DNA from: Burkholderiaceae bacterium
Lineage (GTDB): Bacteria > Pseudomonadota > Gammaproteobacteria > Burkholderiales > Burkholderiaceae_C
Reading direction: 5' to 3'
Length of the DNA stretch: 5,440 bases
Assembly: GCA_023262645.1 (NCBI GenBank)
Contig: JALRAA010000127.1
Location: 1-5,440 of the forward strand
A program made the translations under genes and the position numbers. The notes under the pieces are model-generated. The model did no database searches and was not told where the DNA came from. It saw only the letters and a list, made by a program, of their open reading frames with translations. This document shows, one piece after another, positions 1 through 4,753 of this stretch (within the stretch, counting starts at the first letter, position 1; every line of letters starts with the position of its first letter).

Positions 1-85
1 CGAATCCCAATATGTGGTGATTCAATCAGCCCCGCAGCCATAGTGGGTGGGTAGACGACCATTTGCCGCGTTTGTCTAAAAAGCT
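1..85. other. Left-edge stretch with no supportable gene
   Basis: I see no recognisable gene here. Two open edges exist. On the minus strand a frame opens at an ATG at 62-60 and stays open for 20 codons to the window edge (starting MVVYPPTMAAG), without a clear Shine-Dalgarno sequence. On the plus strand a frame entering from the left ends in TAG at 41-43 (last residues VVIQSAPQP). Either could be the end of a real neighbouring gene, but neither resembles a family I know. In related Burkholderiales I would expect the rest of a diheme cytochrome and then ResB/Ccs-type cytochrome biogenesis genes to the left; the bases seen here match neither, so the locus may be rearranged. Confidence 0.25.
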
Positions 86-220
86 TTAAACATGGATCAA
101 CCCTAATGATATTTTGACCATTTCCACTTTGTACATTGTCATCTCCACATTGACTTTGAACAAGTTTATGAAATGAAATTGATTTCGGTTCATTTGTCTT
201 AAGGTGGCTAAAATTACCTT
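86..220. other. AT-rich segment forming the odd 3' end of the cytochrome gene
   Basis: Bases 101-220 contain 39 G+C of 120 by hand count, far below the neighbouring genes (for example 39 of 60 at 661-720). The reading frame stays open by chance or design but encodes no cytochrome-like sequence. It contains a perfect 7-bp inverted repeat, AAATGAA at 171-177 and TTCATTT at 189-195, with an 11-base loop, and a short AAGGT/ACCTT pair at 201-205 and 216-220 close to where homology stops. No transposase, terminal repeat pair or target duplication is visible inside the window. Confidence 0.5.
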
Positions 221-580
221 TGATTCTTTGTCTTTGGCAAAACCGGGTTTGGCTTTGTTGCTGCCCAAATAGGCACCCACATTGCGCATGTCGTCTTCAC
301 TCAGGGCAGAGGCAAAACCCATCATGACCGCATTGGCGCGTTTGCCGGATTTGAACTCAGCCAGTTGCTTGGCCAGGTATTCGGGGTGTTGTTGCGCAAG
401 TTTGGGGTTGGAGGGAATGGAGGAATTGCCGTCTGCACCGTGGCAGCTGACGCAAACACCGTTGTAAATCGCTGAGCCCTTGGCGGGATCGGCTTTGGCA
501 GGCGCCGCGCCTTCAGCATGCGCTACCAAAAAAAAGCCCGTCAGGCCGACGGACAAGAGAATTCGGGCAAAAAAAGTCAT
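86..580 (-). CDS. Exported c-type cytochrome, single haem domain, probably a 3'-truncated c4-type gene
   Basis: This is a periplasmic electron-transfer protein of 164 residues. Residues 1-22 form a signal peptide (hydrophobic core, then AHA before the likely cleavage site), as expected for export before haem attachment. The haem-binding motif CVSCH is at 43-47; M86 or M87 (AVMMGFA) are candidate sixth haem ligands. Residues 33-119 (DPAKG, HGADGNS, NPKLAQQHPEYL, FKSGKRANAV, LSEDDMRN, KPGFAKDKE) read like the first domain of diheme cytochrome c4/c553 proteins of Burkholderiales. After about E119 the expected second domain with another CxxCH is missing; 45 unrelated residues follow, encoded by AT-rich DNA. 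I chose the ATG at 580 because a signal peptide follows directly; the frame is open to 769 upstream, but that part lies over engB. The gene is divergent from engB. The monohaem product may work, or the gene may be a decaying remnant. Confidence 0.8.
   Translation of the reverse strand: MTFFARILLSVGLTGFFLVAHAEGAAPAKADPAKGSAIYNGVCVSCHGADGNSSIPSNPKLAQQHPEYLAKQLAEFKSGKRANAVMMGFASALSEDDMRNVGAYLGSNKAKPGFAKDKESKVILATLRQMNRNQFHFINLFKVNVEMTMYKVEMVKISLGLIHV
528..554 (-). terminator. Intrinsic-terminator-like hairpin plus U8 inside the cytochrome signal-peptide codons
   Basis: Read on the minus strand, GTCCGTC (554-548) pairs with GACGGGC (542-536) across the 5-base loop GGCCT (547-543). This gives seven pairs, one of them G-U, followed without gap by eight T residues (535-528). 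That is the standard form of a Rho-independent terminator. It lies about 27-53 bases after the cytochrome start codon, so it would end or attenuate that gene's own transcript unless a ribosome keeps the hairpin from forming. The same bases encode the signal-peptide residues SVGLTGFF, so the structure may be only a by-product of coding. Confidence 0.4.
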
Positions 581-592
581 GGCAGTCTGGTC

Positions 593-619
593 TTGAAAGT
601 CAATCTGAGATTCTACAAT
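593..619 (+). promoter_or_regulatory. Candidate sigma-70 promoter for engB
   Basis: TTGAAA at 593-598 (five of six matches to TTGACA) and TACAAT at 614-619 (five of six to TATAAT) are separated by 15 bases, shorter than the preferred 17. Transcription would start near 626 and leave about 32 untranslated bases before engB. The position in a divergent spacer supports it; the short spacing lowers confidence. Confidence 0.4.
610..615 (-). promoter_or_regulatory. Candidate -10 box for the cytochrome gene
   Basis: The minus strand reads TAGAAT at 615-610 (five of six to TATAAT), about 30 bases upstream of the cytochrome ATG. I see no good -35 box at 16-18 bases. It overlaps the engB -10 box by two bases on the opposite strand, so the two promoters would share DNA. 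Confidence 0.3.
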
Positions 620-658
620 GCAGCCCTGCACCCAACGGGTTGCGCGCAAAGAATAACC

Positions 659-1333
659 ATGGCCCACCCCAGCACCTCTGAGGATGCAACACACCAAGCA
701 CGCGTCAAACAGGCGGTCGGATGGCTGCACACAGCGCGTTTTTTGACCACCGCCGCCCAATTGCACCATTTACCGGCCTACGACCAGCCTGAAATCGCGT
801 TTGTCGGTCGCTCCAACGCTGGCAAATCCACCTGTATCAATGTGCTGACACAACAGCGGCAATTGGCCTATGCCTCGAAAACCCCGGGCCGTACCCAACA
901 CATCAATTTGTTTGCCTTGGGCCGACAAAACCAGACGGATGCAGTGCTGGCCGATTTGCCGGGTTACGGCTATGCCGCGGTGCCCAAAGCCGACAAAGTG
1001 CGCTGGCAACGGGTGATGGCCAATTATTTGATGACGCGTGACAACCTCAAAGGCGTGGTGTTGATGTGCGATCCGCGCTTGGGCTTGACCGAACTCGATG
1101 AAATTTTGCTTGAGGTGATTCGTCCCAAGGTGGAAGAGGGCCTCAAATTTCTGATGCTGCTGACCAAAGCCGACAAACTCAACCGCAGTGAAGCCGCCAA
1201 AGCTTTGTCGATTGCGCGTTTGCAATCCGGTGGCGGGCAGGCCCATCTGTTTTCGTCCTTGAAAAAACAAGGTGTCGAAGACGTCAGTTTGCAATTGTGG
1301 GAATGGACACACCCGAACGAGGCCACACCATGA
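659..1333 (+). CDS. engB: Ribosome-biogenesis GTP-binding protein EngB (YihA/YsxC)
   Basis: This is a TRAFAC-class GTPase needed for assembly of the large (50S) ribosomal subunit; it is cytosolic and essential in several bacteria. The protein has 224 residues, a normal length. All GTPase motifs are present in order: G1 GRSNAGKS at 50-57, G2 region TPGRTQ at 75-80, G3 DLPG at 99-102, G4 TKAD at 169-172 and G5 FSSLKK near 198-203. The ATG at 659 is chosen because residues before it are translated from the divergent spacer and the opposite-strand cytochrome gene. Its Shine-Dalgarno is weak (AAAGAA at 648-653). It is the first gene of a plus-strand cluster; its TGA overlaps the ATG of the following hydrolase. 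The GWLHTARFLTTAAQLHHLP lead-in is typical of the Burkholderiales versions I know. Confidence 0.97.
   Translation: MAHPSTSEDATHQARVKQAVGWLHTARFLTTAAQLHHLPAYDQPEIAFVGRSNAGKSTCINVLTQQRQLAYASKTPGRTQHINLFALGRQNQTDAVLADLPGYGYAAVPKADKVRWQRVMANYLMTRDNLKGVVLMCDPRLGLTELDEILLEVIRPKVEEGLKFLMLLTKADKLNRSEAAKALSIARLQSGGGQAHLFSSLKKQGVEDVSLQLWEWTHPNEATP
1319..1322 (+). promoter_or_regulatory. Ribosome binding site that fixes the hydrolase start
   Basis: GAGG sits seven bases before the ATG at 1330, inside the last engB codons. In-frame ATGs at 1297 and 1303 lie further upstream, but the conserved hydrolase sequence begins after 1330 and this site is placed correctly for it. Confidence 0.6.
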
Positions 1334-2235
1334 TTCAAATTCAACGCGTGGCGCTGCCGCATGGCATTGAACTCGATTGCCGCGTCGCTGGTGATACAGG
1401 CCGTCCAGTCATGCTTTTTTTGCACGGTTTTCCTGAGGCAGCATTTGTTTGGGATGCTTTGTTGCTGCATTTCAGCCAAGCGGCGAATGGGGGTTATTTG
1501 TGCGTGGCGCCCGATATGCGCGGCTATGCCGGCTCGTCTTCGCCCACCGATGTCAAAGCCTACCGGGCCAAGGAATTGGTCAAAGACGTCATCGCACTTC
1601 AGCGACATTTTTCGCCCAGCCAACCCTTGGCTTGCTTGGTGGCGCATGACTGGGGCGGCGCGGTGGCATGGAACGCAGCGAACCAACACCCTTCGATGAT
1701 GCAGCGCTTGGCCATCATCAACTCACCGCACCCGGGCACGTTTTTGCGCGATCTCAAAGCCGATGCGAACCAGCAAAGCGCCAGCGACTACATGAATTTT
1801 TTGATACGAGACGACGCCCAAGCTTTGCTGGCAGAGGACGACTACCGACGGCTATGGGCTTTTTTCACCAACATGGGCGCCGACAGCGGTCCACACGCAT
1901 GGCTGACCGAAGACATCAAACACACTTACCGTGCCGTGTGGCAACAAGGTTTGGACGGTGCGCTGAACTATTACCGTGCCTCTCCGCTGCGCCCACCGCG
2001 TGCTGGCGACCCGGCTGCTTCGGCCATTGAATTGCCCGAAGAAATGCTGCGCATTTTGGTGCCGACTTTGGTGTTGTGGGGCATGCAAGACATGGCTTTG
2101 CCGCCGGGCTTGATTGAAGGGCTGTCGGCGTATGTGCCGGATTTGCAATTGCACCGTGTGCATGACGGTACGCATTGGTTGGTGCATGAACAGCCCGAAT
2201 GGGTGGCCCAAACCATCGGCAACTGGCTCCGCTGA
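1330..2235 (+). CDS. Alpha/beta hydrolase, epoxide-hydrolase-like (Asp nucleophile)
   Basis: A 301-residue soluble alpha/beta-hydrolase-fold enzyme with no signal peptide. The oxyanion-hole motif HGFPE is at 32-36. The nucleophile elbow AHDWGG is at 105-110, so the nucleophile is D107 and not Ser. The acid is probably D254 (WGMQD) and the base H282 (GTHWL). HGxP together with an HDWG elbow is the pattern of epoxide hydrolases and related dehalogenases. The cap region carries ALNYYRA at 211-217, where Y215 fits the position of a ring-opening tyrosine. Fluoroacetate dehalogenases have Arg after the nucleophile; here it is W108, which favours an epoxide hydrolase. The natural substrate cannot be read from the sequence. 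Its start overlaps the engB stop as ATGA (1330-1333), which suggests translational coupling and a shared transcript. Confidence 0.88.
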   Translation: MIQIQRVALPHGIELDCRVAGDTGRPVMLFLHGFPEAAFVWDALLLHFSQAANGGYLCVAPDMRGYAGSSSPTDVKAYRAKELVKDVIALQRHFSPSQPLACLVAHDWGGAVAWNAANQHPSMMQRLAIINSPHPGTFLRDLKADANQQSASDYMNFLIRDDAQALLAEDDYRRLWAFFTNMGADSGPHAWLTEDIKHTYRAVWQQGLDGALNYYRASPLRPPRAGDPAASAIELPEEMLRILVPTLVLWGMQDMALPPGLIEGLSAYVPDLQLHRVHDGTHWLVHEQPEWVAQTIGNWLR

Positions 2236-2281
2236 TACCGATTACAAACAGGTATCTTCATGGCCGAGGGGCTCGCACCTC
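2234..2281 (+). other. Two small hairpins between the hydrolase and methyltransferase genes
   Basis: GATACC at 2234-2239 pairs with GGTATC at 2251-2256 (six perfect pairs, 11-base loop), starting inside the hydrolase TGA stop codon. A second stem pairs GAGG at 2266-2269 with CCTC at 2278-2281. Neither is followed by a T run, so they are not standard terminators. They fill most of the 58-base spacer and could be an mRNA processing or translation-control element, or chance. Confidence 0.3.
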
Positions 2282-2293
2282 TTCACACACAAC

Positions 2294-2938
2294 ATGGCTA
2301 CTTTTTTGCATGTCGGTTGTGGCACCAAACACAAAAATGCCACCACCCCGGGTTTCAACACCGACAGTTGGCACGAATGTCGACTCGACATTGACCCGCG
2401 CGTCCAGCCCGACGTGGTGGGCAGCATCACCCAGATGCAGCAGTTGTCCGACCAAAGCATGGACGCGATTTTTTCCAGCCACAACCTTGAGCATTTGAAT
2501 GCGTTTGAAGTGCCGTTGGCTTTGCGCGAATTCATGCGCGTTTTGAAAGACGATGGATTTTTGGTGTTGACTTGTCCCGATTTACAAACCGTGGCTGAAT
2601 GGATCGCGCAAGACAAATTGCTGCAACCGGCTTACCACTCGCCCGCCGGACCGATCACTCCGCTAGACATGGTGTTTGGCTTGCAACAAGCCATTGCCAA
2701 CGGCAACTCATATATGGCGCACCGCTGCGGTTTCACCCAAAAAGTGCTGACGGCCCATTTGAAACACGCCGGTTTTGTATCGGTCCTGACTGCCCGACGG
2801 TCACGCGCATTCGACTTGTGGGCGATTGCCAGCAAATCCGCCTGCACAGAAGACCAATTGCGCGACATGGCATCGCAACACTTTCCCGCCCCAATCAATG
2901 TTCGTAAAACGGCGGCTCGCCCTGAGGCCGCGTCTTGA
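2294..2938 (+). CDS. Class I SAM-dependent methyltransferase, substrate unknown
   Basis: A 214-residue cytosolic protein with a Methyltransf_11-like fold. The SAM-binding glycine motif LHVGCG is at 5-10, followed by the acidic strand end LDIDP at 31-35 that would hold the ribose. Motif SMDAIFSSHNLEHL at 55-68 and LREFMRVLKDDGFLVLTCPD at 77-96 are the usual motif II/III regions of this fold. The second half (YHSPAGPITPLDMVFG, MAHRCGFT) is conserved, as I remember it, in uncharacterised proteobacterial homologues and may bind the acceptor. I chose the ATG at 2294 because the glycine motif follows at once and there is no in-frame start between it and the hydrolase stop. There is no Shine-Dalgarno; the bases before the ATG are CACACACAAC. 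The C-terminus runs 44 bases into the convergent acyltransferase gene. It may be cotranscribed with engB and the hydrolase. Confidence 0.87.
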   Translation: MATFLHVGCGTKHKNATTPGFNTDSWHECRLDIDPRVQPDVVGSITQMQQLSDQSMDAIFSSHNLEHLNAFEVPLALREFMRVLKDDGFLVLTCPDLQTVAEWIAQDKLLQPAYHSPAGPITPLDMVFGLQQAIANGNSYMAHRCGFTQKVLTAHLKHAGFVSVLTARRSRAFDLWAIASKSACTEDQLRDMASQHFPAPINVRKTAARPEAAS

Positions 2939-3761
2939 AACGCTTGTGCACCCAATAGTATTGTTCGATCGAGATATTGACTTGTGCTTCGATCGCTTGG
3001 TTCATGGCCACGGTGTCTGCCGTGACATTGCCGCTCGGGTACAAGGGCCAGGCGGGCCCGACCGCCACCTCATAACCGGCAGGTGTCAAGCGGGTCACCA
3101 GCGTACACACGCGGGCCTTGGACAGCTTGGCCAAGCGCGGTAGTGAATATGTTGTGGCAGCGCTGACGCCAAAAAAATCTATCCATTCCGCGCCTTGGAT
3201 ACCAAAGTCCATGTCCGGCGAATAATGCAAACGCAAGCCTTCTTTCAAAGCCTGCAACAACGGTTGCGCACCGTCGTTGCGGGGCACGGAACGCACCCGC
3301 CCCGAGCGATTGCGCCCTTGCATGACCCAGTCTTCGACAAAACGGTTGCGCAACGGCACAAAGACAAACGCCATCGGAATCTGTTTCAAGTAAGTCATGG
3401 CCAAACCACCAGCATCCAAGCCGATGAAATGGGGTGCGAGCACGATCAAAGGACTGGGGTCATCAAACACCGTGAAGTCGCCGCTGAAAACCATGCGGTT
3501 TTTCACCACCGATTCGGGGGCATGCCACAACCAAGCGCGGTCCCACAATGATTGTCCGAGCAATACAAAATGCCGTTTGGCCAACTGTCTGCGTTGCGGC
3601 TCTGTCAACTGCGGGAAACACGCTTTCAAATTGGTCAGCACGACACCTCGCCTGCGTGCGGACACCGCGAAAAATACATGGCCAGTCATGCGACCCATGG
3701 CGCGTACGACAACCAAAGGCAGGTATGCCAACACCGCCATGAACAGGCGCAATGGGTTCAA
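2895..3761 (-). CDS. LpxL/LpxM-family lipid A biosynthesis acyltransferase (second gene of pair)
   Basis: An inner-membrane enzyme of the Kdo2-lipid IVA late acyltransferase family, which transfers an acyl chain from acyl-ACP to the growing lipid A. The protein has 288 residues, near the usual length. A hydrophobic N-terminal helix covers about residues 7-20. The catalytic HX4D/E motif is H111-FIGL-D116; SPDMDFG at 181-187 matches the conserved DxDFG-type block; YYWVHKRFKTRP at 268-279 is the classic C-terminal signature. The start is a TTG at 3761-3759 whose TTGA overlaps the upstream gene's TGA; a good Shine-Dalgarno (GAGGTG) precedes it, whereas the ATG at 3740 has none. It is the second gene of a two-gene operon. 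The sequence does not say whether it acts as LpxL, LpxM or on another lipid, so no symbol is given. Confidence 0.92.
   Translation of the reverse strand: MNPLRLFMAVLAYLPLVVVRAMGRMTGHVFFAVSARRRGVVLTNLKACFPQLTEPQRRQLAKRHFVLLGQSLWDRAWLWHAPESVVKNRMVFSGDFTVFDDPSPLIVLAPHFIGLDAGGLAMTYLKQIPMAFVFVPLRNRFVEDWVMQGRNRSGRVRSVPRNDGAQPLLQALKEGLRLHYSPDMDFGIQGAEWIDFFGVSAATTYSLPRLAKLSKARVCTLVTRLTPAGYEVAVGPAWPLYPSGNVTADTVAMNQAIEAQVNISIEQYYWVHKRFKTRPQGEPPFYEH
2912..2931 (-). terminator. Weak terminator-like hairpin in the convergent gene overlap
   Basis: GCGGC at 2912-2916 pairs with GCCGC at 2927-2931, with further pairing inside if one G is bulged. Read on the minus strand it is followed by GTTTTACG, only four T residues. 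It lies within both the methyltransferase 3' end and the acyltransferase 3' end, where there is no intergenic space for a separate terminator. It is weak as an intrinsic terminator and may only be a coding by-product. Confidence 0.2.
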
Positions 3762-4594
3762 TGCAACACCTCATGGCGAGGTTGCTTGAAGCGGGCATAG
3801 CCCCAGAGGTATTGCTGCGGGCATTGCCTGATCAAACCCTCCAGCGCAAGATTGATTTGCAAGACGGCGGTTTCAAGGTCATCAGACAACTTTTCTGCCA
3901 TGGGTTCGATATGCAAGCAGTAGCCTTGTGCACGAGGCAAGCGTTCTCCCCAAGCCAACAGTATTTGTGCATCGGTTTGCATCGCGAGTCGCGCAGCCAA
4001 GGTCATGGTGTAGGCCGGTCTGCCCCACATGCGCGACCACATGCCCATGCCCTGGGGCGGTACCTGATCGGGCAGCAAGCCCACCGATTGCCCGCGTCGC
4101 AACGCCTTGATCAATTGCCGTACACCGTCCATGCTGGCTGGCACGGCTTTGAGAAAAGGTTTGTCTCGCGCATGCACCAACACATCCCGCAACCAAGCTT
4201 GCCTGGGTGGCCGATAAAGCACAGTCAATGGGCCGTGATCAGGGCCAAACCGCAGCGCGCAAGTGGGTGCGGTGATTTCAAAGCAACCCAAATGCGGGGT
4301 GACGAACACCACCCCTTTGCCTCTGGCATAAGCTTGGCTGATGTACTGCTCGCCACGCCATTGCACAGGCATCGGCGCACCAAACCAGACCCGAAAGGAT
4401 TCCAACGCCTGCGCACCCGCAGCCCCGATGGCGCCACGCAGTTGTGACAAGGTGTAGCCCGCTTGTTGTGCTTGGTCGAGAAATTGGCGCCGGTAGCGAG
4501 GCGAAAGCCACCACGTCAGCCAGCCCAGCACAACGCCGATACGCTGCAGCCATGGCAGTGGCAATTTAGACAGCCAGCGGATGAAGAAATTCAT
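3758..4594 (-). CDS. LpxL/LpxM-family lysophospholipid/lipid A acyltransferase (first gene of pair)
   Basis: A 278-residue member of the same family as the following gene, presumably at the inner membrane and using acyl-ACP. The N-terminus (LPLPWLQRIGVVLGWLTWWL then SPRYRRQ) is the typical membrane-anchoring helix with a positive cytosolic end. The catalytic motif is H101-LGCF-E106; LLPDQVP at 173-179 matches the conserved DQ block. The C-terminal signature reads QYLWGYARFKQP at 261-272, unlike the HKRFKTRP form of its partner, so the two are diverged paralogues and probably add different chains or use different acceptors. The ATG at 4594 gives the canonical N-terminus but has no Shine-Dalgarno (ACTCCGAACGCT precedes it). 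It leads the operon, overlaps the next gene by four bases, and is divergent from metK. Confidence 0.92.
   Translation of the reverse strand: MNFFIRWLSKLPLPWLQRIGVVLGWLTWWLSPRYRRQFLDQAQQAGYTLSQLRGAIGAAGAQALESFRVWFGAPMPVQWRGEQYISQAYARGKGVVFVTPHLGCFEITAPTCALRFGPDHGPLTVLYRPPRQAWLRDVLVHARDKPFLKAVPASMDGVRQLIKALRRGQSVGLLPDQVPPQGMGMWSRMWGRPAYTMTLAARLAMQTDAQILLAWGERLPRAQGYCLHIEPMAEKLSDDLETAVLQINLALEGLIRQCPQQYLWGYARFKQPRHEVLH
3767..3772 (-). promoter_or_regulatory. Ribosome binding site that supports the TTG start at 3761
   Basis: The minus strand reads GAGGTG at 3772-3767, five bases before the TTG at 3761-3759. It lies in the last codons of the upstream acyltransferase. No comparable site precedes the alternative ATG at 3740. 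Confidence 0.6.
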
Positions 4595-4608
4595 AGCGTT
4601 CGGAGTTG

Positions 4609-4616
4609 ATTAGAAT
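4609..4616. promoter_or_regulatory. Candidate overlapping -10 boxes for metK and the acyltransferase operon
   Basis: On the plus strand TAGAAT at 4611-4616 is a five-of-six -10 box for metK; the nearest -35-like element, TTCATA at 4590-4595, is only 15 bases away. On the minus strand the same bases read TCTAAT at 4614-4609, a weaker -10 candidate for the acyltransferases. If the plus-strand box is used, metK transcripts start near 4623 and carry a leader of about 130 bases. Confidence 0.3.
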
Positions 4617-4659
4617 GCCAATTGTCGCTGAGTTAATGAAGCAACTTGCAGGGCGACAC

Positions 4660-4729
4660 ACTCGAAAGAGTCGGCTGTTTGACAGCCATCTGCTAAAGCG
4701 TTCGCCAGACTCTTCTGTGATGGCAACGC
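4660..4729 (+). promoter_or_regulatory. Candidate structured metK leader (H-type pseudoknot, possible riboswitch)
   Basis: Hand folding gives: stem 1, AAGAGTC at 4666-4672 with GACTCTT at 4708-4714 (7 perfect pairs); stem 2, GCGTT plus GCCA at 4698-4702 and 4704-4707 with TGGC plus AACGC at 4721-4729 (9 pairs, C4703 bulged). The 3' strand of stem 1 follows the 5' strand of stem 2 without a gap, so the helices can stack. Loop 1 (4673-4697) contains a hairpin, GGCTGT/ACAGCC at 4673-4678 and 4682-4687; loop 3 is six bases (4715-4720), enough to span seven pairs. A competing hairpin, ACTC-GAAA-GAGT at 4660-4671, uses part of stem 1. The structure ends 14 bases before the metK Shine-Dalgarno. The location before SAM synthetase suggests feedback control, but no ligand or covariation is shown. 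A DNA-binding regulator such as SahR is an alternative. Confidence 0.4.
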
Positions 4730-4753
4730 ATCATCAATCAACTGGAGTTTTAC

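Noticed and set aside
201..220. AAGGT/ACCTT inverted repeat as an insertion end or terminator
   Set aside because: Only five pairs with a 10-base loop, no T run, and no partner copy in the window.
581..769. Longer N-terminus for the cytochrome (frame open to 769)
   Set aside because: The extra 63 residues are antisense to engB and would bury the signal peptide that begins at the ATG at 580.
1024..1689. A 221-codon minus-strand open frame across engB and the hydrolase
   Set aside because: It crosses two well-supported plus-strand genes and shows no domain.
3752..4447. A 231-codon plus-strand open frame opposite the first acyltransferase
   Set aside because: The opposite strand encodes a complete acyltransferase with its catalytic motif; the plus frame is rich in His, Arg, Gln and Pro in the manner of antisense frames.
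4679..4684. Perfect TTGACA as a metK -35 box
   Set aside because: No -10-like hexamer lies 16-18 bases downstream; the bases are mostly part of the GGCTGT/ACAGCC hairpin.
4623..4753. Known SAM-II or SAH riboswitch
   Set aside because: The conserved cores as I remember them, such as the GAGGAGCG block of SAH riboswitches, are not present; only a covariance-model search could fully exclude them.
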